The translations under genes and the position numbers were made by a program. 64,000 bases of DNA from Cryptomeria japonica (taxonomy: Eukaryota > Streptophyta > Pinopsida > Cupressales > Cupressaceae), in assembly GCF_030272615.1 (NCBI RefSeq), contig NC_081413.1:99046239-99110238 (forward strand), read 5' to 3'. The notes beneath the pieces are model-generated. The model was not told the origin of the DNA and made no database searches. It was given only the letters and a program-made list of their open reading frames with translations. Shown here in pieces: positions 23,637 through 35,137 of this stretch. How positions within the stretch are numbered: position 1 is the stretch's first letter; each line of letters opens with the position of its first letter.

Positions 23637-24796
23637 TCAATTGGATGAAGAGACTCCTGCCGGTGGAGTGCTACTCTGTTCTGCCGGTGGAGTATTGCTT
23701 GGTTCTACCGGTGGAGTATTGCTTGGTTCTACCGGTGGAGGAGTATTCCTATCCACATTCAGTTCTGATTTCTTGATCCATTGTTTTGAAAATTCATGCT
23801 TTACTTCTTCAACTTTTTCTTTTCCTTTCAAGCTAGGACCTTTGTTGTTTGCCGGTGAGGATTTGCTTCTACAAAATTTTGCAATATGCCCAATTTTGTT
23901 ACATGTATAACAAGTCACATTATTTTTCTGAATAGCCTTTCCATAACCTATGTCAGTTTGTGTTTTGCATTGATTAGATAAGTTTCCAAATCTTCCACAA
24001 ATATAACATCTCGCATTTATTCTACAATTTTCAGAATTATGGCCAACTTTGTTGCATTTTGAACATTGACCGATGGGTGTATTGGTATTCTGATAACTTC
24101 TAGATCTACATTGATTTTCTCTATGACCATACTTATTACAGTTAAAGCATTTTCCATTGAATTTATAAGTAGTAGGTTGTCTTACCGATTTTCTATGATC
24201 TTGTGTGTTTGCAGTACCGGAGCTTTCACCAACTTCAAAGCCAATTCCACAAGTGTCACCTTTAGGTTTCTGATTCTTCAACAAGTCACCAAGTTCTTCT
24301 GAGCTTTTCCTGAATTTTTCTTTGTGCTGATTTGCTGTATCCAGTTCTCTTTCTAGGATTTCTTTTTGCCTCATCAGTCCATTTGAATCATTCTGTGTGT
24401 GCATCAGATCTTTCTTCAACAAATCATTTTCATAGCTAAGTCTTGTGTTCTCATTTGATGCATCACTTAGTCTTTTAGTCAAATCTTCTTCATTCTTCTT
24501 TCTATCTTCAATTTCCTTACAAAATCTCATAGTCATATCCTGCATCTCATTCCTTGTTGTTATGTTCTCTAGCTTTAGCGTGTTTATCATATCATTAAGA
24601 GTTTCTTTTTCATCATCCTCAATTTGCAATTTTCACAGAGTTCTCTTCTCTTGTTTCTTGCAATGGTAAGATTTTCTTGAAGTGCTTGAATAATTTCCTG
24701 AGCTGCCTTTAGATCATCTTCAAGTTTGATATTTTTCAATTTTTCTGTATCAAAATCTGAGAGAGCTGCTTCCAATTGCTTCATCAAATTTTCCAT
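23637..24796 (-). pseudogene. ORF1 of element B: gag-like coiled coil and four zinc knuckles, one frameshift
   Basis: Likely start at 24796 (MENLMKQLEAALSDFD). About 220 residues of heptad-rich coiled coil precede four CCHC-like boxes: CFNCNKYGHRENQC, CSKCNKVGHNSENC, CYICGRFGNLSNQC (H replaced by N) and CYTCNKIGHIAKFC. The C-terminus has a short repeat of TPPVEPSN/TPPAEQSS units encoded by CCGGTGGAGTATTGCTTGG-like DNA (23655-23745). A frameshift near 24630 splits the frame. By analogy it packages element RNA; the standard copia gag fold upstream of the knuckles is not recognisable. Confidence 0.75.
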
Positions 24797-24852
24797 GTCT
24801 ACTGGTGTCAAGATCTTCCTCAAGCTATTAGGCTTCTGAAATAGAGGACCAT

Positions 24853-24864
24853 GCTCTAATACCA
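24853..24864 (-). other. Primer-binding site of element B
   Basis: Minus strand TGGTATTAGAGC, two bases after the 5' LTR. It differs by one base from TGGTATCAGAGC, complementary to the 3' end of initiator methionine tRNA, the usual copia primer. Confidence 0.85.
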
Positions 24865-24866
24865 AT

Positions 24867-25621
24867 TGTTAGGATTCCCATAGATACTGAGAGGGGGGGG
24901 GAATCAGTATCTGACCGGTATGAGCAATTTTCAACTTAAAACATGCAGAACATATTAATACTGTGTATTGGTAAACATAAAGTAATGCAATAAACAAAGA
25001 TAACAGTAACCACATGAAAAACACACCATAACACAATGATTTAACGAGGAAACCCGGTGTGGGAAAAACCTCGGTGGGATTTGTGACCCACAATATTCAC
25101 TTGCCAAGTGCCTAGAGCTCACTGCTCATATACAAAATGGGAAGTCTCACTGACTTACAAAATGGATTATATAAATCCAGTGTCTTGTACTGCTTCAAAA
25201 TAGCATCTATAATGCTAGATCCAGTACCGGTTTCTGCTCTGCTTCTTACATAAACCCTTAACCTATAATTCACATAATAGGTCTGCCTTATTTCACCTAA
25301 TTACATTCTTCCATAATAATCCTACATCCTTACAATGCTCAATAATGAACTCTCTTATATAAGAGTCATTTTACATCTTGCCAAGTCGACTTACACTGTT
25401 TTTACAATAATAAAAAAATGTTACAACAAAATTCTTGTCGGCCTCTATGCCGATATGCTTCCTTTCACTGCCAGCGCCGGTGGTCTGAGTGCCGGTGTAG
25501 AGTCTGATCTTGCTAGTGCTGGTGGAATGCCTTGCTGATGTCATAGGATTGTAAGGTTGCCATCAATGACAAAACCTTCAATTCACCTACAATGTCTCAT
25601 TGGAGTGTGCATTTGCCAACA
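24867..25621 (-). repeat. 5' LTR of element B
   Basis: 755 bp, plus strand TGTTAGGATTCCCATAG...TTTGCCAACA. A TATA-like TTTATATAATCC (minus strand, 25164-25178) is the probable promoter. It lacks about 55 bases present in the left LTR. Confidence 0.9.
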
Positions 25622-25626
25622 ATGTC

Positions 25627-25932
25627 CTTTTGTATTGGTCCTACCTGAATAGGTAGTATTACTATTTCTTTGGATGACCTTTCTTCATCATCATAGGCTT
25701 TGATGGTGATCTTCTTGTTTAGATCAATATATTTTTCAAAGAATCCCAATGCATAGATAAGCTTTAAAGTACAAACATTGAGACCAACTCCTCCATCTAT
25801 TAACACTCTTTTTACTTGATGTTTATAGACTAAGAATTCGATATAGAGCGGAGTGTTATGCGGATGATTCAAGGAGACATCATTGTGTTTGGAAAAGGAT
25901 AGGTTATGTGGCCCTATCATATGAGCCAACAT
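25627..25932 (-). pseudogene. Protease of element D, active-site half
   Basis: Contains RVLIDGGVGLNVCTLKLIYA, where the retropepsin D-T/S-G active-site triad appears as DGG, as in Tat-like elements, followed by TIKAYDDEERSSKE and ILPIQVGPIQKD. The protein then breaks at the B insertion and resumes at 19018. It would process the polyprotein by aspartic proteolysis. Confidence 0.75.
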
Positions 25933-28013
25933 GGCTTGGAATCGGTCATGTCCAGATCATTTGGAACGTTTGTTTCGACAAGTGCTTGTTCCAAGATATC
26001 TTTGTGTTTTGGCGAGAGTTTGAGCAACTCAAGTATGAATATTTGAGTGGGAGTTCTCCGTAGTTGATCAACCAAATTATATTGAGGTTTGGGGAGAGTT
26101 GTTGATGTTGACGTGTTCCCTTTCAAGACTTATTTTTGTGCTCTAGTTGTCACATTGATTGACTCATGTTCTTGCCTGTCCTTGATTTTTATGACATTTA
26201 CTTGATTGCCATATGTCGATATGTGATTGACGGTGTTCTCGTATGGGTGATTTATACGAGCTCCTCCCTTGTTGTAATTTGGAAGAGGATTTTTAAAATC
26301 TTCATGGTCACCATTCATTTTGTGACCATCAACTGTTAAATCGCCTCTATCGATCATGTCCTGAACGATGTTCTTTAGCCTCATGCAATTAATTATGTGA
26401 TGTCCTTTGTTTCAATGAAAATCACAGAAATGTGAGTCATTCCACCAAGGTGGTTTGATCTAGGGTTCAAAGTTGTTCGTGGCTGGTAATGTGATGATCT
26501 TATTCACAAAGAGCTCCCGAAATGTTGATTCTAAGGTTTGTCCTAATGGTGTGTAGATATGTCGATATGGGAAAGTGTTGGTGTTTCCTCTCTGGTTTGT
26601 ATTATTCCCTTGGTTACTATTGTTTCCTTGGTAAGTGTTGTTGCCTTGGTTAGTGTTGTTGCCTTGGTTATTGTTGTTTCCTTGATTATTTTTGTTGGTG
26701 TTTGATGTTGAAGTTCCTTGATTGGTATTTTGTGGATAAGTGTTAGTGCCTTGATTAACACTTTTTTTATCTTTATTGGATGGTGGGTTACCTGATAAAG
26801 CCAACATTGGTTATTTAGACTTCACATTATTGGCATCAACTACCCCATCATTAACAATGTTTTTGTTCCTTGTCCAAAATCTGGATTTGTCTAAAGTGTT
26901 GTTATTGTTTTTATTGTTAAAGGGGTTAGTGCTTGATGAATTAACACCTTCCTTAAAGAACTTTAACATTCCTTTCTTGATGCAAGCTTCCTCCACTTGG
27001 ATTTCATTTTCTATCAATTTGGTAAAAGATGGTATGCATTGGAGTTTGAGTTCATAACTCATCTCACTATTTAGATTATCGATAAAGATTTCTATCTTTT
27101 CCTTTTCAGGTACGTCTCGAGGATATATTGAAACCATACATCTCCACCGCTAAAGAAACACCATGAATGTTTCATTGCTCTTTTATTTTGTGTTACACAC
27201 ATCCAACATGGTGATTGCATGTTGAATGTTATAGGAGTATTGTGTTATGAATTTGTTTACCAACTCATCAAATTATCTGATGGGAGGTGTAAGTTTAGAC
27301 AACCACTCGATTGTTTGCCCTCCCAAACTTCTGGGGAATAATCTCATTAAGTAAGTGTCATCGTAAGAAAAAACTAGGCTCATGGTACAAAATTCCCAAA
27401 CGTGATCATGGGGATCACTTTTACCATCGTACTTGTCATACTTTGGTATATCTGAATTTGGGGGAAAAAGTACCATGTTTAATCTCCTATCAAAAGGATA
27501 AGGACAGATCTTGTCCAAGGAGTATCATACTGTAGTCCCATGTTGCATGTCCTGCATTTGCCTTTCCAGTGTTTGGATTTGTTGGGTAAGATCAACCATG
27601 GGCGCATTTGTCCTTCGAGGGAGAGTTTCCCCCCATTCATTAAGATTGTCCCAATTGCGGGTATGGTCTTGCTCATGGGTGTTGTCTTGAGTGCGATCTA
27701 GGCTGCGTATGTTTTCTAGATCATGTGTCTCTTTTTCTCTTTGTTGTTCTTGATAGGCATAATTTCTTGACCTTGTTCTTGAAATTCTCTCATCTATATT
27801 CCTTAATTTTTCTGTATCAAAATCTTCAGGAATATTGACCCCTTTGCTAGTTAGCATGAGTAGATATTTTTCTTTGTCTGCTTCGATAAGTCTTTCCAAT
27901 ATGAGTTTTTGGAATGCTGTGTTTTCTTGACATTCTTGGAGAAGTTCTTCTGTGATCTTTGTTTCGCCCATATAGGCATACTCATAAAAAGGATTGGATA
28001 ATCTACGACCCAT
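25933..28013 (-). pseudogene. Gag of element D
   Basis: Start at 28013 (MGRRLSNPFYEYAYMG). Open pieces 27525-28013, 27273-27518, 26811-27137, 26460-26807, 26130-26384 and 25917-26126 form a Tat-like gag. Landmarks are CPYPFDRRLNM, KYDGKSDPHDHVWEF, LFPRSLGGQTIEWLSKL, then YSYNI and a C-x-FH..KGHH...C knuckle near 26400-26450 interrupted by TGA. Between them lies an NQGNN repeat tract (about 26590-26760). Stops between pieces include TAA (after TPPIR), TAG (after NNFEP) and TGA. The same blocks occur in the better-preserved gag of E. Confidence 0.75.
26590..26760 (-). repeat. Asn/Gln-rich repeat in D gag
   Basis: Tandem 15-18-base units (plus strand TTGTTGCCTTGGTTAGTG-like) encode NQGNNTNQGNN-type sequence, a low-complexity insert not present in E gag. 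Confidence 0.8.
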
Positions 28014-31000
28014 ACTCGATTCTGGTTGTGATTCCTTTTGTTTATTTCTCTGAGATCAAGTGATAACGAGCATTTAATATATTTCTACTGTGACAAATTC
28101 TTGTTCTTCTATGGGAGTTCTTGGCAGAGTTGGTGGCTAAGGTCAAGCTTCGTTATATGTGATAAGGAACTTTGGGAACAAAGTGGGGTTAATCCTTCCT
28201 CCCCGATTTAGGAGTTGGTTGAATGCCGCTTTCTGAATGTAAGCCCTACTTCTCAAAGGCTCCTTGTCAAACTCGTTTGATTTTCCTTGGATATATAATT
28301 GCATATGATGCAAGAATGCGTGATGTGATGCAAAGAGTTGACAATTTATATAGATAAATTTATTCCTTTTAGCAAGTGCCTTAGAACTATGTTGTCTCTT
28401 CTTCAACTTAGTTTTGTAATGAAGACTTGTTCTTCTCAAAATATGAGGAGTGGTCATACACGAATGATCAAAGGTTGATGTTGATGTTGGATTTGGATAC
28501 TTCATTTGAATACTCAAGTTTACTTTGTCAAGTAGAGGTTTAGTTAGATTCATCTCTGTGACAAAGTGTTTCAAATGATATGGATAAAGTCTCCCGATAT
28601 GGAAACTTGATTTGACAGCTTAAGGATTAAACTAGGTATTTGTTTTGATAGAATCCGTTGGATGGTGAAAATTTGATCACTGTTTCTGATACTTCCTGAT
28701 TTTATTGGATGAAGTCTAATCTCAAGCTAGTTTAATGATTTGAAAACTCATTCTAAGAGCACCTTGTTGATTTGGAAATTTTCTCACTGATGATCGGATT
28801 TGAAGTTTTGTTGCTGAGTTTGCTAAAGGACCTGAAAGGGTATTTGAAGCTGTCGATAAATTTTCCCAAAGTGTAGGATTTGCTCTTTGTTTTTCCCTAA
28901 AATTGATCATGCACTAAGACAAAGACTGAATGCGCTAAAGAATGTTCAAAATGCACTACATAATGTTCCCTATGCGCTAAGATGTCTTTCGTATGCTCTA
29001 GTTTAGACTGTTTGAAAATGACTGTTCTGGATAGGTTACACACTATTATGTCTTGATTACGTGCTACTATTTGATATAAATGCGCAATGATATGATTATG
29101 ATGCGCTATACTGATATTTTGGTGCGCTACATTGATATTGACAAGTGCTACTGGGAATTTCACCAGTATGATATTGATTAGGCACTAAGATAAGTGATGA
29201 AAGCGCTAAGTTTTGGGGTGAATGCACTATTTAAGGCTAGCTACGCACTAGGATGTTGCTCCTATGCACTAACTGTCTCGATTTCTTTGTTTCTTCCATT
29301 TTGAAAATTAACACTTGTGATTTTGATGGATGATTTTTAAAAAAAAATAGTGACTTGAAAACACGACATATAGAAGAGATAACAATTTTGTCTATGCTAA
29401 ACAAGTAGAGTATGTTCTTTTGAGGATGTGTTCAAATCCCCGATGTTATCACGTGTTTGATTTACAACAAGATAGACCAAGAAGACTCTTTATTCAAGGG
29501 TCATCAACAATATCATAGCCCACTAGTCTCGATACTCCATCAGCTCAAACAACCTTGTCACCCCCTAAAGGGCGCCTGTTTTTTTGCCTTTTGTTAGAAA
29601 TTAACTCAAAGTGAATTGCTTCACAATTGAGTAGTTATCTTGGGAGATATATGGTGAGTGATTTTGGGGGGGGGATTCTTCCCCACCCTTGCACTATGAT
29701 ATTGAAAATGTCTGGTAACTGACTCAACTCAAAGATTCTAATACTAAAGTTCTTAATCAGGCTTCCATTCGGTCTTTAGTGGTAAACTCCCTCGGGAGAC
29801 TTCCCAACCTTTAGAACAAAGGATTTACTTATCTTAAAGATACTGGGGGAAGGGTAATCACTAAGAAAAACCATTGAAGGGGACTTTCGCCAGCCTCCAC
29901 TTTTGATTATAGTGGGTTGGAACACTTGGTGATAAAGTTGTTTCCCACTTAAGTCATTCCCCTCTCATCGACCATTAATGGTGCTCTAAGGGAAACTCGA
30001 GAGGGCAGGCCTTCTAAAGGATTTAAATTCTTGAAGTAAAGAAAGAATAAGAGTAGTTTGGTTTTTTTGGTCACCCAATTAAGGGGAGAGCATATACCTT
30101 CCACTTTCGAGACAAGACAAACAAGGTTCTTTTTAGCCTTCAAGACAATGATTTGCTAACTTCTATTTGGAGATGTTGCTCCAACAAGCATGGTGTTCCT
30201 TTTAAATCTTCATAGAAAAATGTGTATTTCCAAAACCTTTGAAAACAAACCTGGTCAACAAAGTAAATCGTGATTTTGGTCAACAAAAAGAAAATCATGA
30301 AATCAATCCTCAATGAAAACTCTTTTTGCCTTGTATATAAAAAACCAAAGAAAGTGAGATTCTTTTTAACCTTTGAAAAAATGAAATTGAGGTTTTGTTT
30401 TAAGCACCAAAGGATTAATGAAGTTCTTTTTAACTAACACCAAAGGAAAAATGGGATCCTTTTTAACCTTTGCAAAAATGAAGTGAGTTTGTAGTTCTTT
30501 TTAACCTTTGCAAAAATGAAGTGAGGTTTTGTTTTAAGCACCAAAGGATTAATGAAGTTATTTTTAGCCTTTGCAAAAATGAAGTGAGTTTGTAGTTCTT
30601 TTTAACCAATAGGAAATGAACTATTTTTAAACTAACTTGAAAAAGCTAGAAACAAAAATAATCAAATGCCTAAATAAAACTCCTCCTATCTGCAAACAAT
30701 GATTAGTAACCTGCAACAAAATAAAAGTTAGTAAAAAATTTAAGTCCTAGGTGATCTTATACAAGCCTAACTTTTACTTTTGTTACAAATTATGTTTTCC
30801 TTCTGCCAGATTCACACGCTGGACTTCTGCACAGATGCGCTACAAAAAGTTACATATGCGCTAAGGAAAGACTCCTAAGCACTACACTAATTACCGAATG
30901 TGCTACACTGATACCCCGACGCGCAAGAAAGAAATTGGAAGTGTTATGCGCTAACAGTAAGCTCAAAAGTGCTATTAAAAAGTTCTGATGTGCTAAATAA

Positions 31001-31146
31001 TATGATGAATGCGCTACTGTTTGCCCTGTATGCACTAACGAAAGTTCCCGACGTGCTAAAACAATATTCCAACGTGCTTGTAATATTTGTCCTGCACCAA
31101 AAACAATGTGATTTATGGGGATGGGCTCCACGGTGGGTGCCAGAAA
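28014..31146 (-). other. 5' leader of element D
   Basis: About 3.1 kb between LTR and gag without a recognisable gene. It contains two clusters of TATGCGCTAAG-like words (about 28905-29275 and 30835-31080) and a block of repeated AAGCACCAAAGGATTAATGA and AACCTTTGCAAAAATGAAG units (about 30350-30610). A long leader is typical for Tat-like elements. Short ORFs here look accidental. Confidence 0.55.
31124..31146 (-). other. Probable primer-binding site of element D
   Basis: Minus strand TGGCACCCACCGTGGAGCC begins four bases inside the LTR end. E has TGGCACGCCCCGTGGGAC at the same place. The priming tRNA was not identified. Confidence 0.5.
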
Positions 31147-32602
31147 TGTATGCGGGGAATGAGGGCGACAAAAGCGCAAAAGTCAGATTCAAAAGACCCA
31201 CACACCAATGAGACTCTTGGTGTAGGTTACAGGAACTATATTGGAATAGTTCAACTTCCCAAGGGGTGTCCCATTGTTCTCTATCTCACGAGATCCCTAA
31301 AGTCAATGTTTTTCTCTCAGATCACTAAGCAAAGTGACTTAGGAATGACGTACAACTCCAAGAATGAGTGATGTTTGATTTATATGCATGAATGCATTAT
31401 AAGATGTATATGATATTGAAACTATGATGATTAATATAGCATTAAGATGATGATAAGATTAGCAAATTATCCTAGCAATGATATACTAGTCTGACATGGA
31501 TATTCTATGATATTAAAATGCTTCTAAATGCTATTATGACGATTTAACAAAGAGAGGTTAAAATGCTTAGTAATTAGACTATAAGTTTGATGAACAAAGA
31601 CTTGGATATCTAAAAATGAGAGAATGAGAGCTCTATTTATAGGGAAAATAGGTCAATAGATGGTCAAGATTGGATAATATTAACAAGGGTCAAGATTGAA
31701 AGTTAATCAATCCATGTTTACAATTCTCACCAATGAAATAGTAACAATTGTCAATAAGAGGTTGCTTGAAAGGAGATGAAAGAAGCATTAAATGCTTGAG
31801 AAGACATGAAGGTTACTTTAGGAGGCAAGGTTATGGTTAGGTTAGGGTTATCCATTGGATAAAGCTTTTACCCAAGGGGTAAACTCTTGTGCAAGGGTTA
31901 GAGGGATAACCAAGGTTAAAGCCATGAATGCTTGATGAGACCCTTGGGTTAGATGAGGGTTGAGTTAGAGAGAAAGTCTCTAATCATGCAAGAAGGTTGA
32001 TTTAACCATTAATGGTTATGTAAGAGCCTTAAATGGTTTGGAAGACTTTGAGGGCTAACTTGTTGAGGATATAAAGCCTTTAATGGTTATTGAAGACTTT
32101 GGAGGCTTTGAGAAGTGACTTCTCTTTGCTTAGGATTGTGACAATAATTAGGAGATGGATTAGGCTAATTGGAATGGATTAGAAGAATCTAGAAGGGAGT
32201 TTAGGAAGCAAGTGGGAGATGTAGGAAAATGCAAGTGGAGGAAAAAAGATTTTAATTAAAATAAAATTACTTTATTTCAACTAAAATAGATGCAAATTGC
32301 AAAAATACAAGTGGGAGATTTAAATAAATAAATTAGATTTATTTATTTGTAAGGATCAATTTAATTAAATGTAAATTTAATTAAAAAGGGAGAAAGGGGA
32401 ATTAATTAAATAAAGTGATTTATTTAATTAAAGGTTAGAAAAAGGTTTTAGGTGAATTTAATTAAATAAATTGAGTAATTGATTTAATCAAATAGATGAA
32501 TATGAGGAAATTAATTAAATAGAATTTAATTAATAGGAGGAATGGGGTTAAAATAAATATTGAATATTTATTTAGGAAAATGGTCAGATTTATACGTCTA
32601 CA
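31147..32602 (-). repeat. 5' LTR of element D
   Basis: About 1456 bp, plus strand TGTATGCGGGG...GTCTACA, with the same ...GTCTACA end as E. The half near 32220-32580 is AT-rich with AATTAAATAAAT words, like the E LTR. Minus-strand CTATAAATAG (31633-31642) is the probable TATA box. No second copy exists in the window. Confidence 0.7.
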
Positions 32603-32728
32603 AGAGCTTCTAGCTCTCTCCTCAAGTTAGTCTTCTCATCATTCAGTTTCTCCACCTCATCAACTAGTGCTCCTATGTTTGCTTCATCATAAGAACTGCT
32701 CTCAGAAACCTCCAACAGTTGTTCGATT
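32603..32728 (-). pseudogene. ORF1 of element A, upstream piece
   Basis: Minus strand reads IEQLLEVSESSSYDEAN and LVDEVEKLNDEKTNLRRELE, a coiled-coil stretch that continues in frame into 6839 once D and one target copy are removed. It is cut at 32728 by the start of element H. Confidence 0.7.
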
Positions 32729-34409
32729 TGCATAAAGTCAATGCCCTAAGGAAGTCAGATTTGCGATTGCTTTTGAAAGGAGTTTGATGGTTGTGAACTT
32801 TCCCGACCTCCCAAATTTCTGACACTCCTTGTGTTGTGGTGGATGTTCAACTCTCTCAAGATTTTAAGGGACGCCATTGATTCTAAGTAAGGACATTTTG
32901 GTCAGGTAATTTCAAGTCATTTCAGTAACTTGGGGTGGCTGCACGAGTGATGGTAAAGATAGGTCTTGCTTGAGTGTCGATGGAATTAAATGAGACTGTT
33001 AGGTCAATAAGAATAATGCCTTCTTGCCATCCCTCTTTTTGCCTCGTCATTTTCCACGTCATGCACTATTTTTGGGGAACAAATCAAAGGAAGATTTATG
33101 AAGTACCATCATTAATGGTCATTAAGCAATCAAGATACAAAAAAGGGTGGCAACATGCGTTACTTCATTTGATGCTAATCATTTTTGTAGAAAATATTAA
33201 AGATAGCTAAAGGAGAAAATTGTCGTCATTCTTGCACGTATCAGAATGGTCTTGTCTCATGATGGTGAGTTGCCATTTCATAACTCAGATTTGAATTGGT
33301 TAGAGAAATAACAAGAGGATATAGTTTGACAGTTACAGTCTTTTGCATGGAAAGAACGAATTGATTTCAGTGAATATAGGAGGGCCATCACCATATTAGA
33401 TAAGATTGTAGAATGAGCTAAAAAACATGAACAACATTTGCAAGATGAGCTAGCAATAGGGATAAACCCAAATAATTAACTTCAGTGAAATGGTGTTTCA
33501 AGCTAGGAAAGGTCCCGTGGCACAACCAGATGTTGAGCCAGTGCAGGATTATATTCTTTTGAACCCTGCTGACTTTTTTTGAGCTACTGTTTTTGATTGG
33601 GAAGAATTCAAAGATATCCTATTGATGCTAATTGAAGAAGAAGAGAAGGTAGATGAGATTGATAGATGGATTGCAGAGAAAAACCTGACACCTGATGATG
33701 GAGCGTGAGCTTGGTGACCTTATAACATTATTTGTTGTGAAGCGGTTTATATTTTAATGTTGCTCTTTGGAATTTTTGTTTTGAAATGGTCATGTTCAAG
33801 ACCGTTATCTTTAGTAAATGTTTCTTGAAAATCGAAAAGACAACGGGTTGGTAGTTATAAATAAGTAGATTAGTTATTTTTAAGGGATCTTTTGGGCAAA
33901 CTTTGTTTTTCTCATAAGAGCAAAAAACTTTTATGCATGTTGTAATCTTCTATTTTAATATAGAAGAACTACTGGTGGCTTTCATATATTCATAATCTTT
34001 GAATTATGTTGTGTGAATGCTTTTCTATTATTTGAAATGGATGTTATTTGGTGAATTTATATTGAAGTGGTGGATTGTTTGAAATTTCAGTTACTGTGAA
34101 ATATCATCTATGAATGGTGTTTTGTAGTGACTTTTATTTGAGAATATGAAAAATGCCCAAAAAATAGTAGTTAGTTTTTTGAATGTCTTTGCAAATATTT
34201 CTGGGTAAAAGCTCTTTCCTTATTTGCTTTCTGGTTAAAAGCATATATTTATTTGTTCATTTAAAATCATTAGAAGGTAGTTGTCACCTTGTAAAATAAG
34301 TAGAGAATTAGTCAGTAAATAGTTTGTTAGATTGTTTCAACTGTGGTTACATTTGCCATCTCCGTGGGCATGAGAATATAGAGTTAGGTGACAAATCTAT
34401 TAACCAATA
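32729..34409 (+). repeat. Left LTR of element H
   Basis: Starts TGCATAAAGTCAATGCCC, about 1681 bp, ending TTAACCAATA (the CA end apparently mutated to TA). Many substitutions and small indels separate it from the right copy, so insertion is older than E. Confidence 0.75.
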
Positions 34410-34415
34410 GATTTT

Positions 34416-34430
34416 TGGTGACTCTACTGG
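34416..34430 (+). other. Primer-binding site of element H
   Basis: TGGTGACTCTACTGG a few bases after the left LTR, where a tRNA-complementary primer site is expected. Confidence 0.45.
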
Positions 34431-34669
34431 TGAATCTTGAAATCAGTGTGTCTTGGGAAATATTTTAAACGTCTTCTAGTAAGAAGGTTGGCGACTTTGT
34501 TTGTACTGATCCAGAGAGGGTTTTCAGTTTAATGGATGGTCAACACTTGAAAAGAAGGAAGGATTTCCAAAATGGTATCATGTGAAATGTCCATGTCATG
34601 GGACCAACAAGGGCAACAAAAGAGAAAAGTACATCAGAGGGAAAGTGTAAAGTTAAGCCTTAAGAACTA

Positions 34670-34987
34670 TTGCTAGATACCTTTGAAGAGGATGAGACAT
34701 CAAAAGAATTTAAAAGGGCTTATGTTTCGAGTTGGATTTGTTGGGGTTTTGAAAGTGACTTCCGATGTGGTGTAGTTGATGATAAAGGTCACATCACTGA
34801 GGTTGAAGTGGAAAAGTTCATAAGCATTTTTGGTGGAATTGAAAAGAAGGAAAAACTACCTCAAGTCACTCTCCAAGATGGGCCCTTGCATGCAAGAGAG
34901 GTTGAAATCCTCTCGAGGTTTGATCCTATGCTTTTGGAATATGATAACCAGATGTCATCATGTACTTCTTGCATGAGTCATGTTTAG
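34670..34987 (+). CDS. Unidentified ORF in element H (1)
   Basis: A 105-codon frame, acidic, with no family recognised (contains FEEDETSKEFKRAYVSSWI and GHITEVEVEKFISIFGG). The open frame starts just downstream of the primer site region. It may be a remnant of a captured or gag-derived gene. Confidence 0.3.
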   Translation: MLDTFEEDETSKEFKRAYVSSWICWGFESDFRCGVVDDKGHITEVEVEKFISIFGGIEKKEKLPQVTLQDGPLHAREVEILSRFDPMLLEYDNQMSSCTSCMSHV

Positions 34988-35137
34988 ACTGTGGGTAGGA
35001 CAAGAAAGGATTCTCTATATAAAAGTCCCTCTATCGACTTAGTCAGCTCTATGTAGGACGTAGCATTCGAAGAAGATTTCCTTTCTCTTTCAAGAGAGAA
35101 GTCCCTTTCATAAGGGATAGGGATTAAATAGAATCCT

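Larger units (their letters stand above)
19024..25621 (-). mobile_element. Element B: full-length pol-less LTR retrotransposon
   Basis: The 6.6-kb element has both LTRs. On the minus strand it has: 5' LTR (24867-25621), primer site, ORF1 (coiled coil, four zinc knuckles), ORF2 (long non-pol protein), polypurine tract, 3' LTR (19024-19837). Flanks are GTGTC (19019-19023) and ATGTC (25622-25626), a target duplication with one change. Removal restores the protease frame of D (..GPIQKD|TMFQVLD..). No protease, RT, RNase H or integrase motif exists inside. Its layout matches A, which is clearly divergent in sequence, so this is a family with a stable two-ORF structure that must rely on enzymes from elsewhere. 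Confidence 0.85.
6840..32602 (-). mobile_element. Element D: Ty3/gypsy retrotransposon with antisense PMD gene, split by G and B
   Basis: Reading right to left: 5' LTR 31147-32602, primer site, long leader, gag, protease (split by B), a linker split by G, RT, RNase H, integrase, then a region whose plus strand holds a two-exon plant mobile domain gene. The 3' LTR is missing; sequence from 6840 is already interior except perhaps the first bases. The flanks are GAGC (6836-6839) and AGAGC (32603-32607), a slightly decayed target duplication. Excising D joins element A ORF1 in frame through ..LEAQTIRMSQELEA... Order and protein motifs fit the Tat-like branch, in which extra ORFs in either orientation are known. 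Many stops show that it is inactive. Confidence 0.8.
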
